Shown: piece by piece, positions 34,799-44,022 of the stretch
Layout of the letters: every line of letters begins with the position of its first letter
How positions within the stretch are numbered: position 1 is the stretch's first letter
Origin: Actinomycetes bacterium
GTDB lineage: Bacteria; Actinomycetota; Acidimicrobiia; Acidimicrobiales; RAAP-2
Assembly (NCBI GenBank): GCA_021831035.1
Contig: JAKBNL010000008.1
Location: 1 to 64,000 of the forward strand
Length of the DNA: 64,000 nucleotides
Direction of reading: 5' to 3'
Notes under the pieces: model-generated
Told to the model about the DNA's origin: nothing
The model's database searches: none
What the model saw: the letters and a program-made list of their open reading frames with translations, nothing else
Position numbers and translations under genes: made by a program

Positions 34799-36159
34799 GC
34801 CACGAAGAAGGACTTGGCGTTGGTGAACTCGCGCGCACCCAGGACCGAGAGCTCGCGCCCGAAGCCCGAGCGCTTGGTCCCGCCGAAGGGCAGCTCGGGC
34901 AGCGAGGCGACCACGGCGTTCGCGAAGACCATCCCCACCTCGAGGGTCTCGATGGCGCGGTCGATCTCGTCGGGGTCGGCGGTCCACACCGAGGCCCCGA
35001 GTCCCCAGGGCGACGCGTTGGCGACGGCGACGGCGTCCTCGAGGTCCGCCGCGACGCGCACCACCGCGACCGGGCCGAAGAGCTCCTCCGTGGCGGCCCG
35101 CGCGTCGGCCGGGACGTCGACGAGCACGGTCGCCGGGTAGAAGAAGCCTCGGCCGGCGGGCACCGCCCCGCCCACGAGGGCCCGGGCCCCGCGCTCGAGC
35201 GAGCCGGCGACCTGGGCCGCCAACAGGTCGCGCTGGGCGCGCGAGACGAGCGGGCCCAACGTGGTCGAGGCGTCCATCGGGTCGCCCAGGGTGACGGCGC
35301 CCATGGCCTCGACGAAGGCGTCGAGGAACTCCGCCGCCCGCTCGCGCACCACGATGAAGCGCTTCGCGGCGATGCAGGCCTGGCCGTTGTTCTGCACCCG
35401 TGCGCTCACCGCCGCGGCCACCGCGAGGTCGAGGTCGGCCGAGGCGGTGACGATGAAGGGGTCCGAGCCCCCGAGCTCGAGGACGCACTTCTTGAGGCTG
35501 GCCCCGGCGAGCTGGGCGACGGCCCGACCGGCCCGTTCGGACCCCGTGATCGTGACCGCGGCGACGCGGTCGTCGGCGATGACCGAGGGGACCTGATCGA
35601 GCTCGACGAAGAGGTTGGTCATCACCCCGCGGGGGGCGCCCGCGCGCTGGAAGAGGTCCTCGAGGTAGAGGGCGCACCCGGGGACGTTGGGCGCGTGCTT
35701 GACGGCGACGACGTTGCCGGCCATGAGGGTCCCGGCGGCCATCCGCACGACCTGCCACAGGGGGAAGTTCCACGGCATGATGGCGAAGACCACCCCGAGG
35801 GGCTCGTAGCGCACGCCGCTGCGTGACCCGGCGGTGGCGAGCGACTCCGCCAGGAGCATCGACTCCGCGTGCTCGGCCATGTAGCGGATGGTGAGGGCGC
35901 ACTTCATCGCCTCGCTCTTGGCCGCGGCGAAGGTCTTGCCCATCTCGCTCGTCATCAGCTCGGCGGCCGTGGGGTACTCGGCCTCGAGCAGCTCGGCGAC
36001 GCGGTTCATCACCTCGGCCCGCTCGGCGAAGGAGAGCGCGCGCCACGCGCGCGAGCCCTCCGCGGCCCCGGCCAGGGCCGCCTCGACGCGCGCGGCGTCG
36101 AACGCCTCGTGGCGGGCGATCTCCACCTCGGTGAATGGGTTGACGGCGACGAAGGGCAT
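34795..36159 (-). CDS. NAD(P)-dependent aldehyde dehydrogenase, succinate-semialdehyde type
   Basis: 454 residues. Catalytic Cys262 (NNGQACIAAKR) and general base Glu228 (LELGGSDPF), coenzyme motif FAIMPWNFP and VKHAPNVPGCAL. The short N-terminus and NPFTEVEI start are as in the GabD-type enzymes of actinomycetes that oxidise succinate semialdehyde. ATG lies six bases after CAGACT. First gene of the run to cysteine desulfurase, mnmA, ligA. The physiological tie to those genes is not obvious. Confidence 0.92.
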   Translation of the reverse strand: MPFVAVNPFTEVEIARHEAFDAARVEAALAGAAEGSRAWRALSFAERAEVMNRVAELLEAEYPTAAELMTSEMGKTFAAAKSEAMKCALTIRYMAEHAESMLLAESLATAGSRSGVRYEPLGVVFAIMPWNFPLWQVVRMAAGTLMAGNVVAVKHAPNVPGCALYLEDLFQRAGAPRGVMTNLFVELDQVPSVIADDRVAAVTITGSERAGRAVAQLAGASLKKCVLELGGSDPFIVTASADLDLAVAAAVSARVQNNGQACIAAKRFIVVRERAAEFLDAFVEAMGAVTLGDPMDASTTLGPLVSRAQRDLLAAQVAGSLERGARALVGGAVPAGRGFFYPATVLVDVPADARAATEELFGPVAVVRVAADLEDAVAVANASPWGLGASVWTADPDEIDRAIETLEVGMVFANAVVASLPELPFGGTKRSGFGRELSVLGAREFTNAKSFFVA

Positions 36160-36163
36160 GACC

Positions 36164-37408
36164 TCAGTCTGCCAGTGCCGCCACCGGCTCGGCCGGGCCC
36201 ATCGCCCGCCAGAACCCCGGGGCCCCGACCCGCACGAGCACGAGTCCCACCGCCACGACGGCCGCGCCGGCCAGGGTTACCGCGCGCACCCCGAGGTGGT
36301 GGGCGAGCGTCGCTTGGGCGAGCGAGCCGATCGGGAAGAAGACCGACAGTGAGAGGTTGTAGAGCGAGATGATCCGGCTGCGCTCGGCGGTGGGCGCGTG
36401 GATCTGGACCGACGCGTTGAGCCCGGTCAGGGTCCCCATGTAGCTCCCGCCGATCACGACCATCGCGACGGCGGCGAGCCCGAGCGAGGGCGCCAGAGCG
36501 TACAGGGTGAGCACGACCACGAGCACGCCCACCGAGCCCGCGAGAACCGCGACCCTCGAGGTGCGCGCCGCCACCGAGGGTAAGACGAAGGCGCCGACGA
36601 CGGCCCCGATCCCCTGGGCGCTCACGAGCAGGCTCGTGCCGCGCGCCCCCGCGTGCAGCACCAGGATCGCCATGGCCGGCACGAGGGTGATGAAGGGGCT
36701 CGCCGCCACGGCGAGCCCGGCGATCGCCACGATCGGGTTGCGACAGCCCGGCACCGACCAGGCCCGTCGCGCGCCCTGGAGCGTCTCGGCGACGATCCGG
36801 ACCCGACCCTCCGGGCGGGGGCGCGCCGGGGCGCGCACGAAAGCGAAGGCGATCAGTACCGCGAGGAACGACGCCGCGTTCGCGGCGAAGCACGCCTCGA
36901 CCGAGCCCGCGGCCAGCGCCACGGCCGCCGCGACCGGGCCGATGATCCGCCCTAGGTTGAACTGGGCCGAGGAGAGCGAGACGGCGGCGAGCACCTCATC
37001 GGGGCCGACCAGGTCGGGCAGCAGCGACTGCCAGGCCGCCCACGACGCCGACGCGCACAACCCGTCGAGGGTCGCGAGCCCGCACGCCCACAGCGGCGTG
37101 AGGTGGTGGGTGAGGGCGAGCAGCGCGAGGGCGCTCGCCACCACGGTCAGGGCGAGGTTGTTCGCCTGGATCCACCGGGGGCGGCTCCACCGGTCGGCGA
37201 GCACGCCGCCGACGGGCGCGCTCACCACCGCGGGCAGCCACGCCGCGGCCGTCAACACCCCCAGCCAGACCGGGTCGTGGGTCCGCTCGGTGAGGTAGAT
37301 ACCGAGGGCCACGCTCTGCATCCACGTGCCGACCGACGAGACGAGCGACGAGGAGAGCGCCAGGGCGAAACTGCGGTGTCGCAGCGGGCGAAGTGAGGTG
37401 GGCGCCAC
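36164..37408 (-). CDS. MFS transporter (MFS_3/EntS-like exporter)
   Basis: 414 residues with about 12 membrane helices. APVGGVLADRWSRPRWIQ is motif A between helices 2 and 3, and SSAQFNLGRIIGPVAAAVAL covers helices 4-5. The order and the MQSVALGIYLTERT beginning resemble exporters related to the enterobactin exporter EntS and macrolide pumps. GTG start ten bases downstream of a small membrane-protein gene, with which it forms a unit. Ends four bases before the next gene (aldehyde dehydrogenase). Confidence 0.86.
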   Translation of the reverse strand: MAPTSLRPLRHRSFALALSSSLVSSVGTWMQSVALGIYLTERTHDPVWLGVLTAAAWLPAVVSAPVGGVLADRWSRPRWIQANNLALTVVASALALLALTHHLTPLWACGLATLDGLCASASWAAWQSLLPDLVGPDEVLAAVSLSSAQFNLGRIIGPVAAAVALAAGSVEACFAANAASFLAVLIAFAFVRAPARPRPEGRVRIVAETLQGARRAWSVPGCRNPIVAIAGLAVAASPFITLVPAMAILVLHAGARGTSLLVSAQGIGAVVGAFVLPSVAARTSRVAVLAGSVGVLVVVLTLYALAPSLGLAAVAMVVIGGSYMGTLTGLNASVQIHAPTAERSRIISLYNLSLSVFFPIGSLAQATLAHHLGVRAVTLAGAAVVAVGLVLVRVGAPGFWRAMGPAEPVAALAD

Positions 37409-37418
37409 GACGGCGCGG

Positions 37419-37583
37419 TCAGTCGGTCGGGGGGCCGGTGTCCTCGTCGGAGGCGTGGCGGCGGGGTCGCAGGGCGAACCACCACACCGAGAAGACCGTG
37501 GCCAGCGCCCCGAGCGCCCCGAGGCTCGAGCGTACGGGATGACCGTGGCCGGGCTCGGTCGGGTTCGTCTCGGGGTCGCTCAC
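37419..37583 (-). CDS. Small membrane protein upstream of MFS exporter
   Basis: 54 residues from GTG 37583 (57 from ATG 37592). N-terminal polar part rich in Pro, Glu, Thr and His (PTEPGHGHPV), one hydrophobic segment LGALGALATVFSVWWFAL, then RPRRH and an acidic end. TACGAT ends seven bases before the GTG, and includes the ATG in its last bases, so the GTG is favoured if the message is leaderless. Ten bases separate it from the MFS start. A small partner of the exporter is possible; no family recognised. Confidence 0.6.
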   Translation of the reverse strand: MSDPETNPTEPGHGHPVRSSLGALGALATVFSVWWFALRPRRHASDEDTGPPTD

Positions 37584-37643
37584 GGCGTCCATCGTAACGA
37601 CGCCGGGCCGGGGAGTGCCCCGGCCCGGCGTTCGCCGATCGGC

Positions 37644-38204
37644 TCAGGCCTTGGAGGCCTCGACGGCGAGCTCGATCGTGACCTTGTTGCTCACGACGAC
37701 CGTGCCGTTCTCGAGGGCGCCCTCGAAGTTGACGCCGAAGTCGCGCCGGTCGATCTCGGTGCGGGCCTCGAAGCCGACGACGGTCGAGCCGGGCGCCATC
37801 CCGGTGCCCGAGCCGAGGTACTCGAGGTCGAAGGTGACCGTCTTGGTCACACCCTTGATCGTGAGCTCGCCGGTCAGCTCGAAACGGTCGGTGCCCTTCG
37901 CGCGCAGCGCGGTCGAGGTGAACGAGAGGGTGGGGTACGTCTCGATCTCGAGGAAGTCCCCGCTCTTGAGGTGGTTGTCGCGCATCTCGTTGTTGGTCGT
38001 GATCGAGGCGGCCTGGACGGTGGCTTCGGCCTTGGAGGCCTCGAGGGTCTCGCCGACGGTGATCGTGCCGTTGAACTCGTTGAACTGGCCGCGGACCTTG
38101 GCGGCGACCAGGTGGCGCACGACGAAGCCGACGGTGCTGTGCACCGGGTCGATCGTGTAGACGCCGGCGGGCGGCAGCTGGGTGGTGGTGGGGGCGGTGG
38201 TCAT
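37644..38204 (-). CDS. YceI-family lipocalin-like protein
   Basis: 186 residues without a signal peptide. GVYTIDPVHSTVGFVVRHLVAAKVRGQFNEFNGTI and the strands that follow are the YceI antiparallel barrel that binds isoprenoid chains or amphiphiles; relatives appear in acid and osmotic stress responses. RDNHLKSGDFLE, LTIKGVTKTVTFDLEYLG and DRRDFGV are strongly family-typical. AAGGAG stands before the ATG. It is divergent from marR, with a near-consensus promoter whose spacer contains an inverted repeat. Confidence 0.94.
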   Translation of the reverse strand: MTTAPTTTQLPPAGVYTIDPVHSTVGFVVRHLVAAKVRGQFNEFNGTITVGETLEASKAEATVQAASITTNNEMRDNHLKSGDFLEIETYPTLSFTSTALRAKGTDRFELTGELTIKGVTKTVTFDLEYLGSGTGMAPGSTVVGFEARTEIDRRDFGVNFEGALENGTVVVSNKVTIELAVEASKA

Positions 38205-38237
38205 GGGGTCTCCTTGGGTGGTATTGCGGTTTCCGTC

Positions 38238-38301
38238 ATTATATCTGCTCACGCAGATACTTGTCAAGCAGAATCAGATTTCTCAGATATTCTGCTATGC
38301 T
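38238..38301. promoter_or_regulatory. yceI promoter with MarR operators, divergent marR promoter
   Basis: Minus strand: TTGACA (complement of 38262-38267), an 18-base spacer, TATAAT (complement of 38238-38243), the best sigma-70 type promoter in the window. The spacer is filled by a palindrome TATCTGC-TCAC-GCAGATA (38242-38259). A second dyad AGCAGAAT (38267-38274) / ATTCTGCT (38289-38296) overlaps the yceI -35 and the marR -10 (TATGCT 38296-38301, as part of TGCTATGCT). TCAGAT occurs twice inside it. A MarR dimer bound here would block both genes. Confidence 0.85.
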
Positions 38302-38308
38302 CTCCCCC

Positions 38309-38773
38309 GTGACCATCGACACGGCGGCCTGCCCCTCGGGCGACGAGCGGGTCCTGTTGTTCGGCCTGCTGGCCGAGACCAACGCCCGACTCTCGCGCGA
38401 CCTCGCCACGGCCCTCGAGGCCGAGTGCGGGCTCCCCCTCGCGTGGTTCGACGTCCTCTTGCGCCTGCGCCGGGCCGAGGACGGGCGCCTCAAGATGAGC
38501 CAGATGGCCGACGCCATCGTGCACTCGACCGGGGGCACGACGCGCCTCGTGGACCGGCTCGAGGAGGCCGGGCTCGTGACGCGCCAGAGCTGCCCCAACG
38601 ACCGGCGGGCCGTCTACGTGGCCATCACCCCCGCCGGCAACGCCCGGCTCGACGGGGCGTTGGCCGTGCACCTGGAGTTCCTCGACCGTCAGCTGGCGAC
38701 GCGACTCAGCGAGGACGAGCGCGCGGCGCTTCGCGGGCTGCTCACCAAACTGGGCGAGCCCCTCGCTCCCTAG
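38309..38773 (+). CDS. MarR-family transcriptional regulator
   Basis: 154 residues. Winged helix with LPLAWFDVLLRLRRAEDGRLKMSQMADAIVHSTGGTTRLVDRLEEAGLVTRQSCPNDRRAVYVAITPAG shape: helix-turn-helix about residues 55-80, wing with the DRR motif about 88-98, and N- and C-terminal dimerisation helices. Probably a ligand-responsive repressor of yceI and itself. GTG 38309 is preferred over ATG 38297: TATGCT ends seven bases before the GTG and covers the ATG. It shares a CTAG stop overlap with ileS. Confidence 0.9.
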   Translation: MTIDTAACPSGDERVLLFGLLAETNARLSRDLATALEAECGLPLAWFDVLLRLRRAEDGRLKMSQMADAIVHSTGGTTRLVDRLEEAGLVTRQSCPNDRRAVYVAITPAGNARLDGALAVHLEFLDRQLATRLSEDERAALRGLLTKLGEPLAP

Positions 38774-41700
38774 ACCCGGACGATCCAGGCCCGCGCGTCG
38801 CGGCCGTCGTCGAGGTCGAGGCGGCTCCCCTCCCCCTCGCCGGCGAGCGCCAGCACCTCGACCGCCAGCACCTCACGGGCGATCGAGGCGAACTCCTCGC
38901 CCAGGTCGTCAAGCCCGGTGACCCGCAGCACGATGCGGTCGGCGACCTCGAGGCCCGATACCTTGCGCAGGTCCTGCACCTGACGCACGACGTCGCGCGC
39001 CAGGCCCCGTCGCACGAGGCCCTCGTCGAGGGCGAGGTCGAGGGCCACGACCTCGCCCCGATCTCGCGACACGGCGAAGCCGCCGTGGCCGCTCACGCGC
39101 AGCTCCACGTCCTCGCTGGTGAGTTCGACGGGCTCGCCCTCCAGGGTGACCGTGACCGGTCGACCCGACTCGAGCGCCTCGGCGGCGGCGACCGGGTCGA
39201 GGGCCGCGAGCGCGCCGCGCAACTCCTTCACCGCCTCGCCCAGGCGCGGGCCGACCCGACGGAAGTTGGGCACGAGCGCGAAGTCGAGCACCTCGGCCAG
39301 CTCGCCACCGAAGTCGAGGCGGTCGACGTTGAGCTCGTCCTCGACGATCCCCACCGGCGGGCGGGGCGTGCCCGGCGCCAGGAAGACGAGGGCCCGCGAG
39401 AGGGGCTGGCGCACCCGCACGCCGGCCTCGGCCCGCGCGGCGCGCCCGAGCGACGTGAGCCGACGCGCGACGGCCATCGAGGCCTCCAGGGCCTCGTCGC
39501 GGCGCGACGAGTCGCCCGAGGGCCAGTCGACAAGGTGGACCGAGTCCTCGTCGGCCACGGCGAAGAGCTCGTGGTAGAGCCGGTCGGCGAGGAACGGGCA
39601 CAGGGGGGCGAGCAGCAGGGTCACCCGGCGCAACACCTCGAGCAGGGTCGCCTGAGCGGCCAGGGTGTCCGAGCGCGGCGCGGTGGGGTCGGTGCGCCAG
39701 AATCGGCGCCGGCTCCGTCGCACGTACCAGTTGGAGACGTCGTCGACGAGTTCGCGCAGGGCGTCGGCCGCGGCGAGGGGCTCGTAGCCGTCGAGGGCGG
39801 CCGTCACGGCCTGGGTGGCCGCCTCGGTGCGCGAGAGGACCCACCGATCGATGGCCGTGCGCTCGCCCACCGCCACGACGGCCGGGTCCTCGGGGTCGAA
39901 GCCGTTGAGCGACGCGTAGGTGGTGAAGAAGCTCACCGTATTCCACAGCGTGACCAGCGTCTCTCTCAGGGCACCGTCGATCGCCCCGAGGCTCGTGCGC
40001 GTGGAGGTCCACGGCGAGCCCTGGGAGAACATCCACCAGCGCAGCGCGTCGGCGCCTCGGGACGACAGGACTTCCCAGGGGTCGATCACGTTGCCCAGGG
40101 ATTTGCTCATCTTGCGGCCGGTCTCGTCGACGATGTGGCCTAGGCAGAGCACGTGCTCGAAGGGACTGCGCCCGAAGACGAGGGTGTTGACCGCGAGCAG
40201 CGAGTAGAACCAGCCGCGCGTCTGGTCGATGGCCTCGGCGATGAGCTGGGCGGGAAAACTGAACGCCTCGGTGCTGCCCGGGGCGTGGGGGTAGCCCACC
40301 TGGGCGGCCGGCATCGAGCCCGAGTCGAACCACGCGTCGATCACCGGTTCGACGCGACGCGCGGGCGACCCGCACACCGGGCAGTCGAAGACGACCTCGT
40401 CGATCTCGGGCCGGTGGGGCTCCACGTGGTTGAGGTCGCGACCCGCCAGGGCGCTGAGCTCGGCGCGCGAACCCACGCAGTGCAGGTGACCGGCGGCGCA
40501 GCGCCAGATGGGCAGGGGCGTGCCCCAGTAGCGGTCGCGCGAGAGGGCCCAGTCGACGTTGTTCTCCAGCCACTCGCCCATCCGCCCGTCGCGGATGTAG
40601 CCCGGGTGCCAGTCGATCGCCGCGTTCTCGGCGATGAGCCGGCCCTTCAGGCGGCTCGTCGCGACGTACCAGCTCGGCTTGCCCCAGTAGATGAGGACGG
40701 TGTCGCAGCGCCAGCAGTGCGGCAGGGCGTGGACGTAGTCCATCCGCCGGATGAGAAGGCCCCGACGCTCGAGTTCGTCGTTGATCGCCGGGTTGGCCTC
40801 GCGCACGCCCACCCCCTCGAGCCACGCGACGGCGCTGGTGAAGGCGCCCGTCGGGCCGACCGGGTTCAGCGTGGGCAGGCCGTTCTCGCGCGCGACCTGG
40901 CGGTCGACCTCGCCGAAGGCCGGCGACTGGTGCACGAGGCCCGTGCCGTCCTCGGTGGTGACGTAGTCGGCCGCGACTACCACACAGCACTCGGCGCCCT
41001 CGGGGATCGCCACGTCGGCGAAGGGCCGCTCGTAGTGCAGCCCGAGCAGCGCCCTGCCCGTGAACGTGGCGCCGATCGTCGCCCCCTCGCCGAAGACCGC
41101 CTCGGCCAGGTCGCGCGCGACGACGGTGCCCTCCACGACGGCGTAGTCGATGTCGGGGTTCACGGCCACCGCGACGTTCGAGAGCAGCGTCCAGGGCGTC
41201 GTCGTCCACACCGCGAGGTGGGTCGCCCCACCGAGGTCGCTCCGGTCCCGCGCGTCGGTGAGGGGCAGTCGCACGTAGCAGCTCTGGTCGACCTCGTCGT
41301 AGTACACGCCGGGCTGGCCGAGCTCGTGGGAGGAGAGGGCCGTCTCGCACCGGGGGCAGTAGGGCACGACCTTGAGGTCCTCGTAGAGCAGCTCGGCGTC
41401 GAAGAGGTGCTTCAGGTGCCACCAGACCGACTCCACGTAGGCGGGGTGGAAGGTGTAGTAGGCGTGCTCGAGGTCGGTCCAGTAGCCGATGCGCTCGGTG
41501 AGGCGCTCGAACTCGCCCACGAAGACGAGCACCGACTCGCGGCACAGCCGGGTGAACTCGGCGACCCCGACCTCCTCCTCGATCGCCTTCTTGCCCGAGA
41601 TGCCCAGCTGTTTCTCCACCTGGACCTCGACGGGCAGGCCGTGGGTGTCCCAGCCGGCCCGGCGGGCCACGTAGTAGCCCCGCATCGTGCGGTAACGGCA

Positions 41701-41904
41701 GAAGAGGTCCTTGTAGACCCGGGCCCACACGTGGTGGAGCCCCGGCTTGCCGTTGGCCGTAGGCGGACCCTCGTAGAAGACCCACGACGGACGTCCCTCG
41801 CGCAGTCGCATCGAGCGCTCGAAGACCTGGTTGGCCCTCCAGCGGGCGAGCTCGGCCTCTTCGAGGGCGACGAAGTCGAACTCGGGACTGAGCGGACGGA
41901 ACAT
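38770..41904 (-). CDS. ileS: Isoleucyl-tRNA synthetase, eukaryote-like (type 2)
   Basis: 1044 residues, longer than type 1 bacterial enzymes. HIGH equivalent in GKPGLHHV (about residue 55), editing domain with WTTTPWTL, KMSKS motif GRKMSKSLGN, anticodon-binding domain and a long C-terminal extension. Residue pattern FDFVALEEAELARWRANQVFERSM is that of type 2 IleRS, the mupirocin-tolerant lineage shared with eukaryotes. AAGGAG precedes ATG 41904 by five bases. No T-box leader fits into the short upstream gap. Confidence 0.95.
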   Translation of the reverse strand: MFRPLSPEFDFVALEEAELARWRANQVFERSMRLREGRPSWVFYEGPPTANGKPGLHHVWARVYKDLFCRYRTMRGYYVARRAGWDTHGLPVEVQVEKQLGISGKKAIEEEVGVAEFTRLCRESVLVFVGEFERLTERIGYWTDLEHAYYTFHPAYVESVWWHLKHLFDAELLYEDLKVVPYCPRCETALSSHELGQPGVYYDEVDQSCYVRLPLTDARDRSDLGGATHLAVWTTTPWTLLSNVAVAVNPDIDYAVVEGTVVARDLAEAVFGEGATIGATFTGRALLGLHYERPFADVAIPEGAECCVVVAADYVTTEDGTGLVHQSPAFGEVDRQVARENGLPTLNPVGPTGAFTSAVAWLEGVGVREANPAINDELERRGLLIRRMDYVHALPHCWRCDTVLIYWGKPSWYVATSRLKGRLIAENAAIDWHPGYIRDGRMGEWLENNVDWALSRDRYWGTPLPIWRCAAGHLHCVGSRAELSALAGRDLNHVEPHRPEIDEVVFDCPVCGSPARRVEPVIDAWFDSGSMPAAQVGYPHAPGSTEAFSFPAQLIAEAIDQTRGWFYSLLAVNTLVFGRSPFEHVLCLGHIVDETGRKMSKSLGNVIDPWEVLSSRGADALRWWMFSQGSPWTSTRTSLGAIDGALRETLVTLWNTVSFFTTYASLNGFDPEDPAVVAVGERTAIDRWVLSRTEAATQAVTAALDGYEPLAAADALRELVDDVSNWYVRRSRRRFWRTDPTAPRSDTLAAQATLLEVLRRVTLLLAPLCPFLADRLYHELFAVADEDSVHLVDWPSGDSSRRDEALEASMAVARRLTSLGRAARAEAGVRVRQPLSRALVFLAPGTPRPPVGIVEDELNVDRLDFGGELAEVLDFALVPNFRRVGPRLGEAVKELRGALAALDPVAAAEALESGRPVTVTLEGEPVELTSEDVELRVSGHGGFAVSRDRGEVVALDLALDEGLVRRGLARDVVRQVQDLRKVSGLEVADRIVLRVTGLDDLGEEFASIAREVLAVEVLALAGEGEGSRLDLDDGRDARAWIVRV

Positions 41905-41971
41905 GGGACTCCTTCGGGGTTCACCCATGGTACTGAAGGGCACTCGGGGCCCCGCCGCCTAGGGTGGCGCG

Positions 41972-42436
41972 GTGCCCCTCACGGTGGAGACCGAGCCGGT
42001 CACCGGCTACGGCGCGCGCAGCCTCTACCTCGCGGCCCTCGACGAGCTCGCGCGCCGCTACGAGCGCACGACGCTGCGCGAGGCCCTCGAGGAGTACGAG
42101 CCGCCGCGCGGACTCTTCGTCGTCGCCCGCGAGGGCGGCGCGCTCGCGGGCGGGGCGGGGGTGCGCTCGATCGGCCCCCCCGCCGAGGCGCTCGGTGAGG
42201 TCAAGCGACTCTGGGTGCGCCCCGACCTGCGCCGGCGCGGGGTGGCGACGCGACTCATGAGCGCCCTCGAGGGCTACGCGCGCGCGGCCGGGTTCGCCCG
42301 TCTCTACCTCGAGACGGGTCCGCGCCAGCCCGAGGCCATCGCCCTGTACCGCCGCGAAGGGTGGGACGAGGTCACGGCGTACCCCGTGGGCGCCACGCGC
42401 CACCCGAACTCCCTGCTCTTCTCGAAGCCTCTCTAG
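41972..42436 (+). CDS. GNAT-family N-acetyltransferase
   Basis: 154 residues, one GNAT domain: strand VKRLWVRPDLRRRGVATRLMSALEGYARAAG contains the acetyl-CoA pyrophosphate motif RRRGVA, and LYLETGPRQPEAIALYRREGW the C-terminal half. TAGGGT (41960-41965) ends exactly six bases before the GTG, indicating a leaderless message. Substrate unknown. Convergent with the HAD gene through a shared CTAG. Confidence 0.9.
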   Translation: MPLTVETEPVTGYGARSLYLAALDELARRYERTTLREALEEYEPPRGLFVVAREGGALAGGAGVRSIGPPAEALGEVKRLWVRPDLRRRGVATRLMSALEGYARAAGFARLYLETGPRQPEAIALYRREGWDEVTAYPVGATRHPNSLLFSKPL

Positions 42437-43089
42437 GTGAAGCGGTCGTCGAGCCACGCCGCCTCCAGCTCCTCGAGGGACGCGAGGACGAGGTCGGCGA
42501 GGGCGTAGGCCGGAGCTCCGCGGTCCTCGACCGCCGGTACCGCGACGACCGTCATGCGCCCGGCCTTGCCCGCGAGGACCCCGGCCGCCGAATCCTCGAC
42601 GACCAGGCAGGCCGTCGGCTCGACGTGAAGGGCCGCGGCGGCACTCAAGAAGACGCCCGGGTGGGGCTTGCCGTAGGGCTCGTCCTCGGCGGAGTGGATC
42701 GCCGCGAAGCGCCCCCGCAGGCCGAAGTGGTCGAGACAGCGCTCGATGAGCGCGGTCGGGGTCGAGCTCGCGAGCGCGAGGGGACCCCGCGCCTCGGCCA
42801 GCTCGAGGGCCCGCAGGGCCCCCGGCAGCAGACGGCCCTCGGCCTCGACGAGGTCGCCCACGCGCGCGAGGAGCTCGGCCACCACCGTCGCGTCGCTCGG
42901 TCCGCTCCAGGGCTGGCGGGCGCGCCAGAACGCCACCACCTCCTCGACGAACATACCCTTGGTCGCGCGCAGGTCGGCGGGGAGGACGACCCCGAGTCGC
43001 CCGAAGACCTCGTGCTCGGCGCGGTGCCAGAGCACCTCGGAGTCGATGAGGAGCCCGTCCATGTCGAACAGCGTCGCGCGCAGGGTCAC
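42433..43089 (-). CDS. HAD-superfamily phosphatase, beta-phosphoglucomutase-like
   Basis: 218 residues. Motif I LFDMDGLLIDSE (nucleophile Asp and acid Asp), motif II LASSTPTAL (Ser/Thr), motif III Lys in GKPHPGVF, motif IV VVEDSAAGVLAG. A helical C1 cap (about 20-85) marks subfamily IA, with sugar phosphatases and phosphomutases. GTG 43089 is six bases after a TAATGGT box. Its promoter is back to back with the acetyltransferase at 43126. Confidence 0.88.
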   Translation of the reverse strand: MTLRATLFDMDGLLIDSEVLWHRAEHEVFGRLGVVLPADLRATKGMFVEEVVAFWRARQPWSGPSDATVVAELLARVGDLVEAEGRLLPGALRALELAEARGPLALASSTPTALIERCLDHFGLRGRFAAIHSAEDEPYGKPHPGVFLSAAAALHVEPTACLVVEDSAAGVLAGKAGRMTVVAVPAVEDRGAPAYALADLVLASLEELEAAWLDDRFT

Positions 43090-43125
43090 CCCCCGACCAT
43101 TACACACCCGCTATAGCGTGAGCCC

Positions 43126-44022
43126 GTGAGGGTGCGCCCGCTCGGTCCGCGCGACGTGGACGCGGTGTGCGAACGGGTCGTCGCGCGCGTGGCGGCCGCG
43201 GCCGAGCGCAGCGCCCTCCTCCAGGGAACACTCGATCGGGAGGCGCTACGCCGCGCGGTCGCGAGCGTCGCGCCGGCGTGGGTGGCACGCTCCCGGGGGC
43301 GTATCCTCGGGCACCTCGCGACCGCGCTGGTCGACGCGTCGCGGGGTCGCGCCTGGGTCCCCCCGGACGGGGCGAGCTTTGACGGCCCGGCCGTGCTCGG
43401 CGCGTTGGTCGCCGCCGCGGCGCCCGCGTGGCGCGACGCGGGCGCGGACGGCTTCTCGGCCTGGGTCTACGACGAGCCGAGCGAGGTCGGTGCGTGGACG
43501 GCGTGCGGAGCCACCCTGCGCGCTCGCCGGCGCGTGCGGGTGCTCCCGTCGACGCCCGGCCCCCACGCGGGGACGGGGCTCGGGCTGCGCCGGGCCGGGA
43601 TCGGCGACCTCGAGGTCGCCCTCACGCTCGATCGGTGGGGGGATCCGCCGGCCGGCCCGGTGCCCGGGGAGAGCGAGCGCCGCCGCGAGGTCGCCGACCT
43701 GCTCGGGGACCCCGACGTCGACTACCTGGTGGCCGAACTCGAGGGGCGCGCGATCGCCCAGGCGGTGGTGATGCCTCTGGCGTCGCGCCGGGGCAGCCGT
43801 GGTGACGCCGTCCACCTGAGCGCCGTCGCGGTCGACCCGGGCCGGCGCGGGCGTGGCCTCGGCAGCGCCCTCGTCGAGTCGGTCCTCGAGCGGGCCCGGT
43901 CGGCCGGCTACGCCGTCGCCGAGGTCAACTGGCGCACCGCCGACCCCCGGGTCGAGCGGTTCTGGCGCGGGCGCGGCTTCACGCCCACCCACGCGCTGCT
44001 CGAGGGGCCGCTCCCGGCCTAG
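43126..44022 (+). CDS. Two-domain GNAT acetyltransferase
   Basis: 298 residues. The C-terminal half (about 150-298) is a clear GNAT domain: VHLSAVAVDPGRRGRGLGSALVESVLERARSAG binds acetyl-CoA, followed by VNWRTADPRVERFWRGRGF. The N-terminal half (1-145) has the layout of a second, degenerate GNAT domain (VARSRGRILGHLATALVD, AWVYDEP) lacking the CoA motif, as in mycothiol synthase-like proteins. TAGCGT (43114-43119) ends six bases before GTG 43126. Stop TAG belongs to the CTAG flanking the MITE-like insert. Confidence 0.85.
   Translation: MRVRPLGPRDVDAVCERVVARVAAAAERSALLQGTLDREALRRAVASVAPAWVARSRGRILGHLATALVDASRGRAWVPPDGASFDGPAVLGALVAAAAPAWRDAGADGFSAWVYDEPSEVGAWTACGATLRARRRVRVLPSTPGPHAGTGLGLRRAGIGDLEVALTLDRWGDPPAGPVPGESERRREVADLLGDPDVDYLVAELEGRAIAQAVVMPLASRRGSRGDAVHLSAVAVDPGRRGRGLGSALVESVLERARSAGYAVAEVNWRTADPRVERFWRGRGFTPTHALLEGPLPA

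Noticed and set aside
41905-41971. T-box riboswitch upstream of ileS
   Set aside because: The gap to the divergent acetyltransferase is only 67 bases and shows no stem I or T-box consensus.
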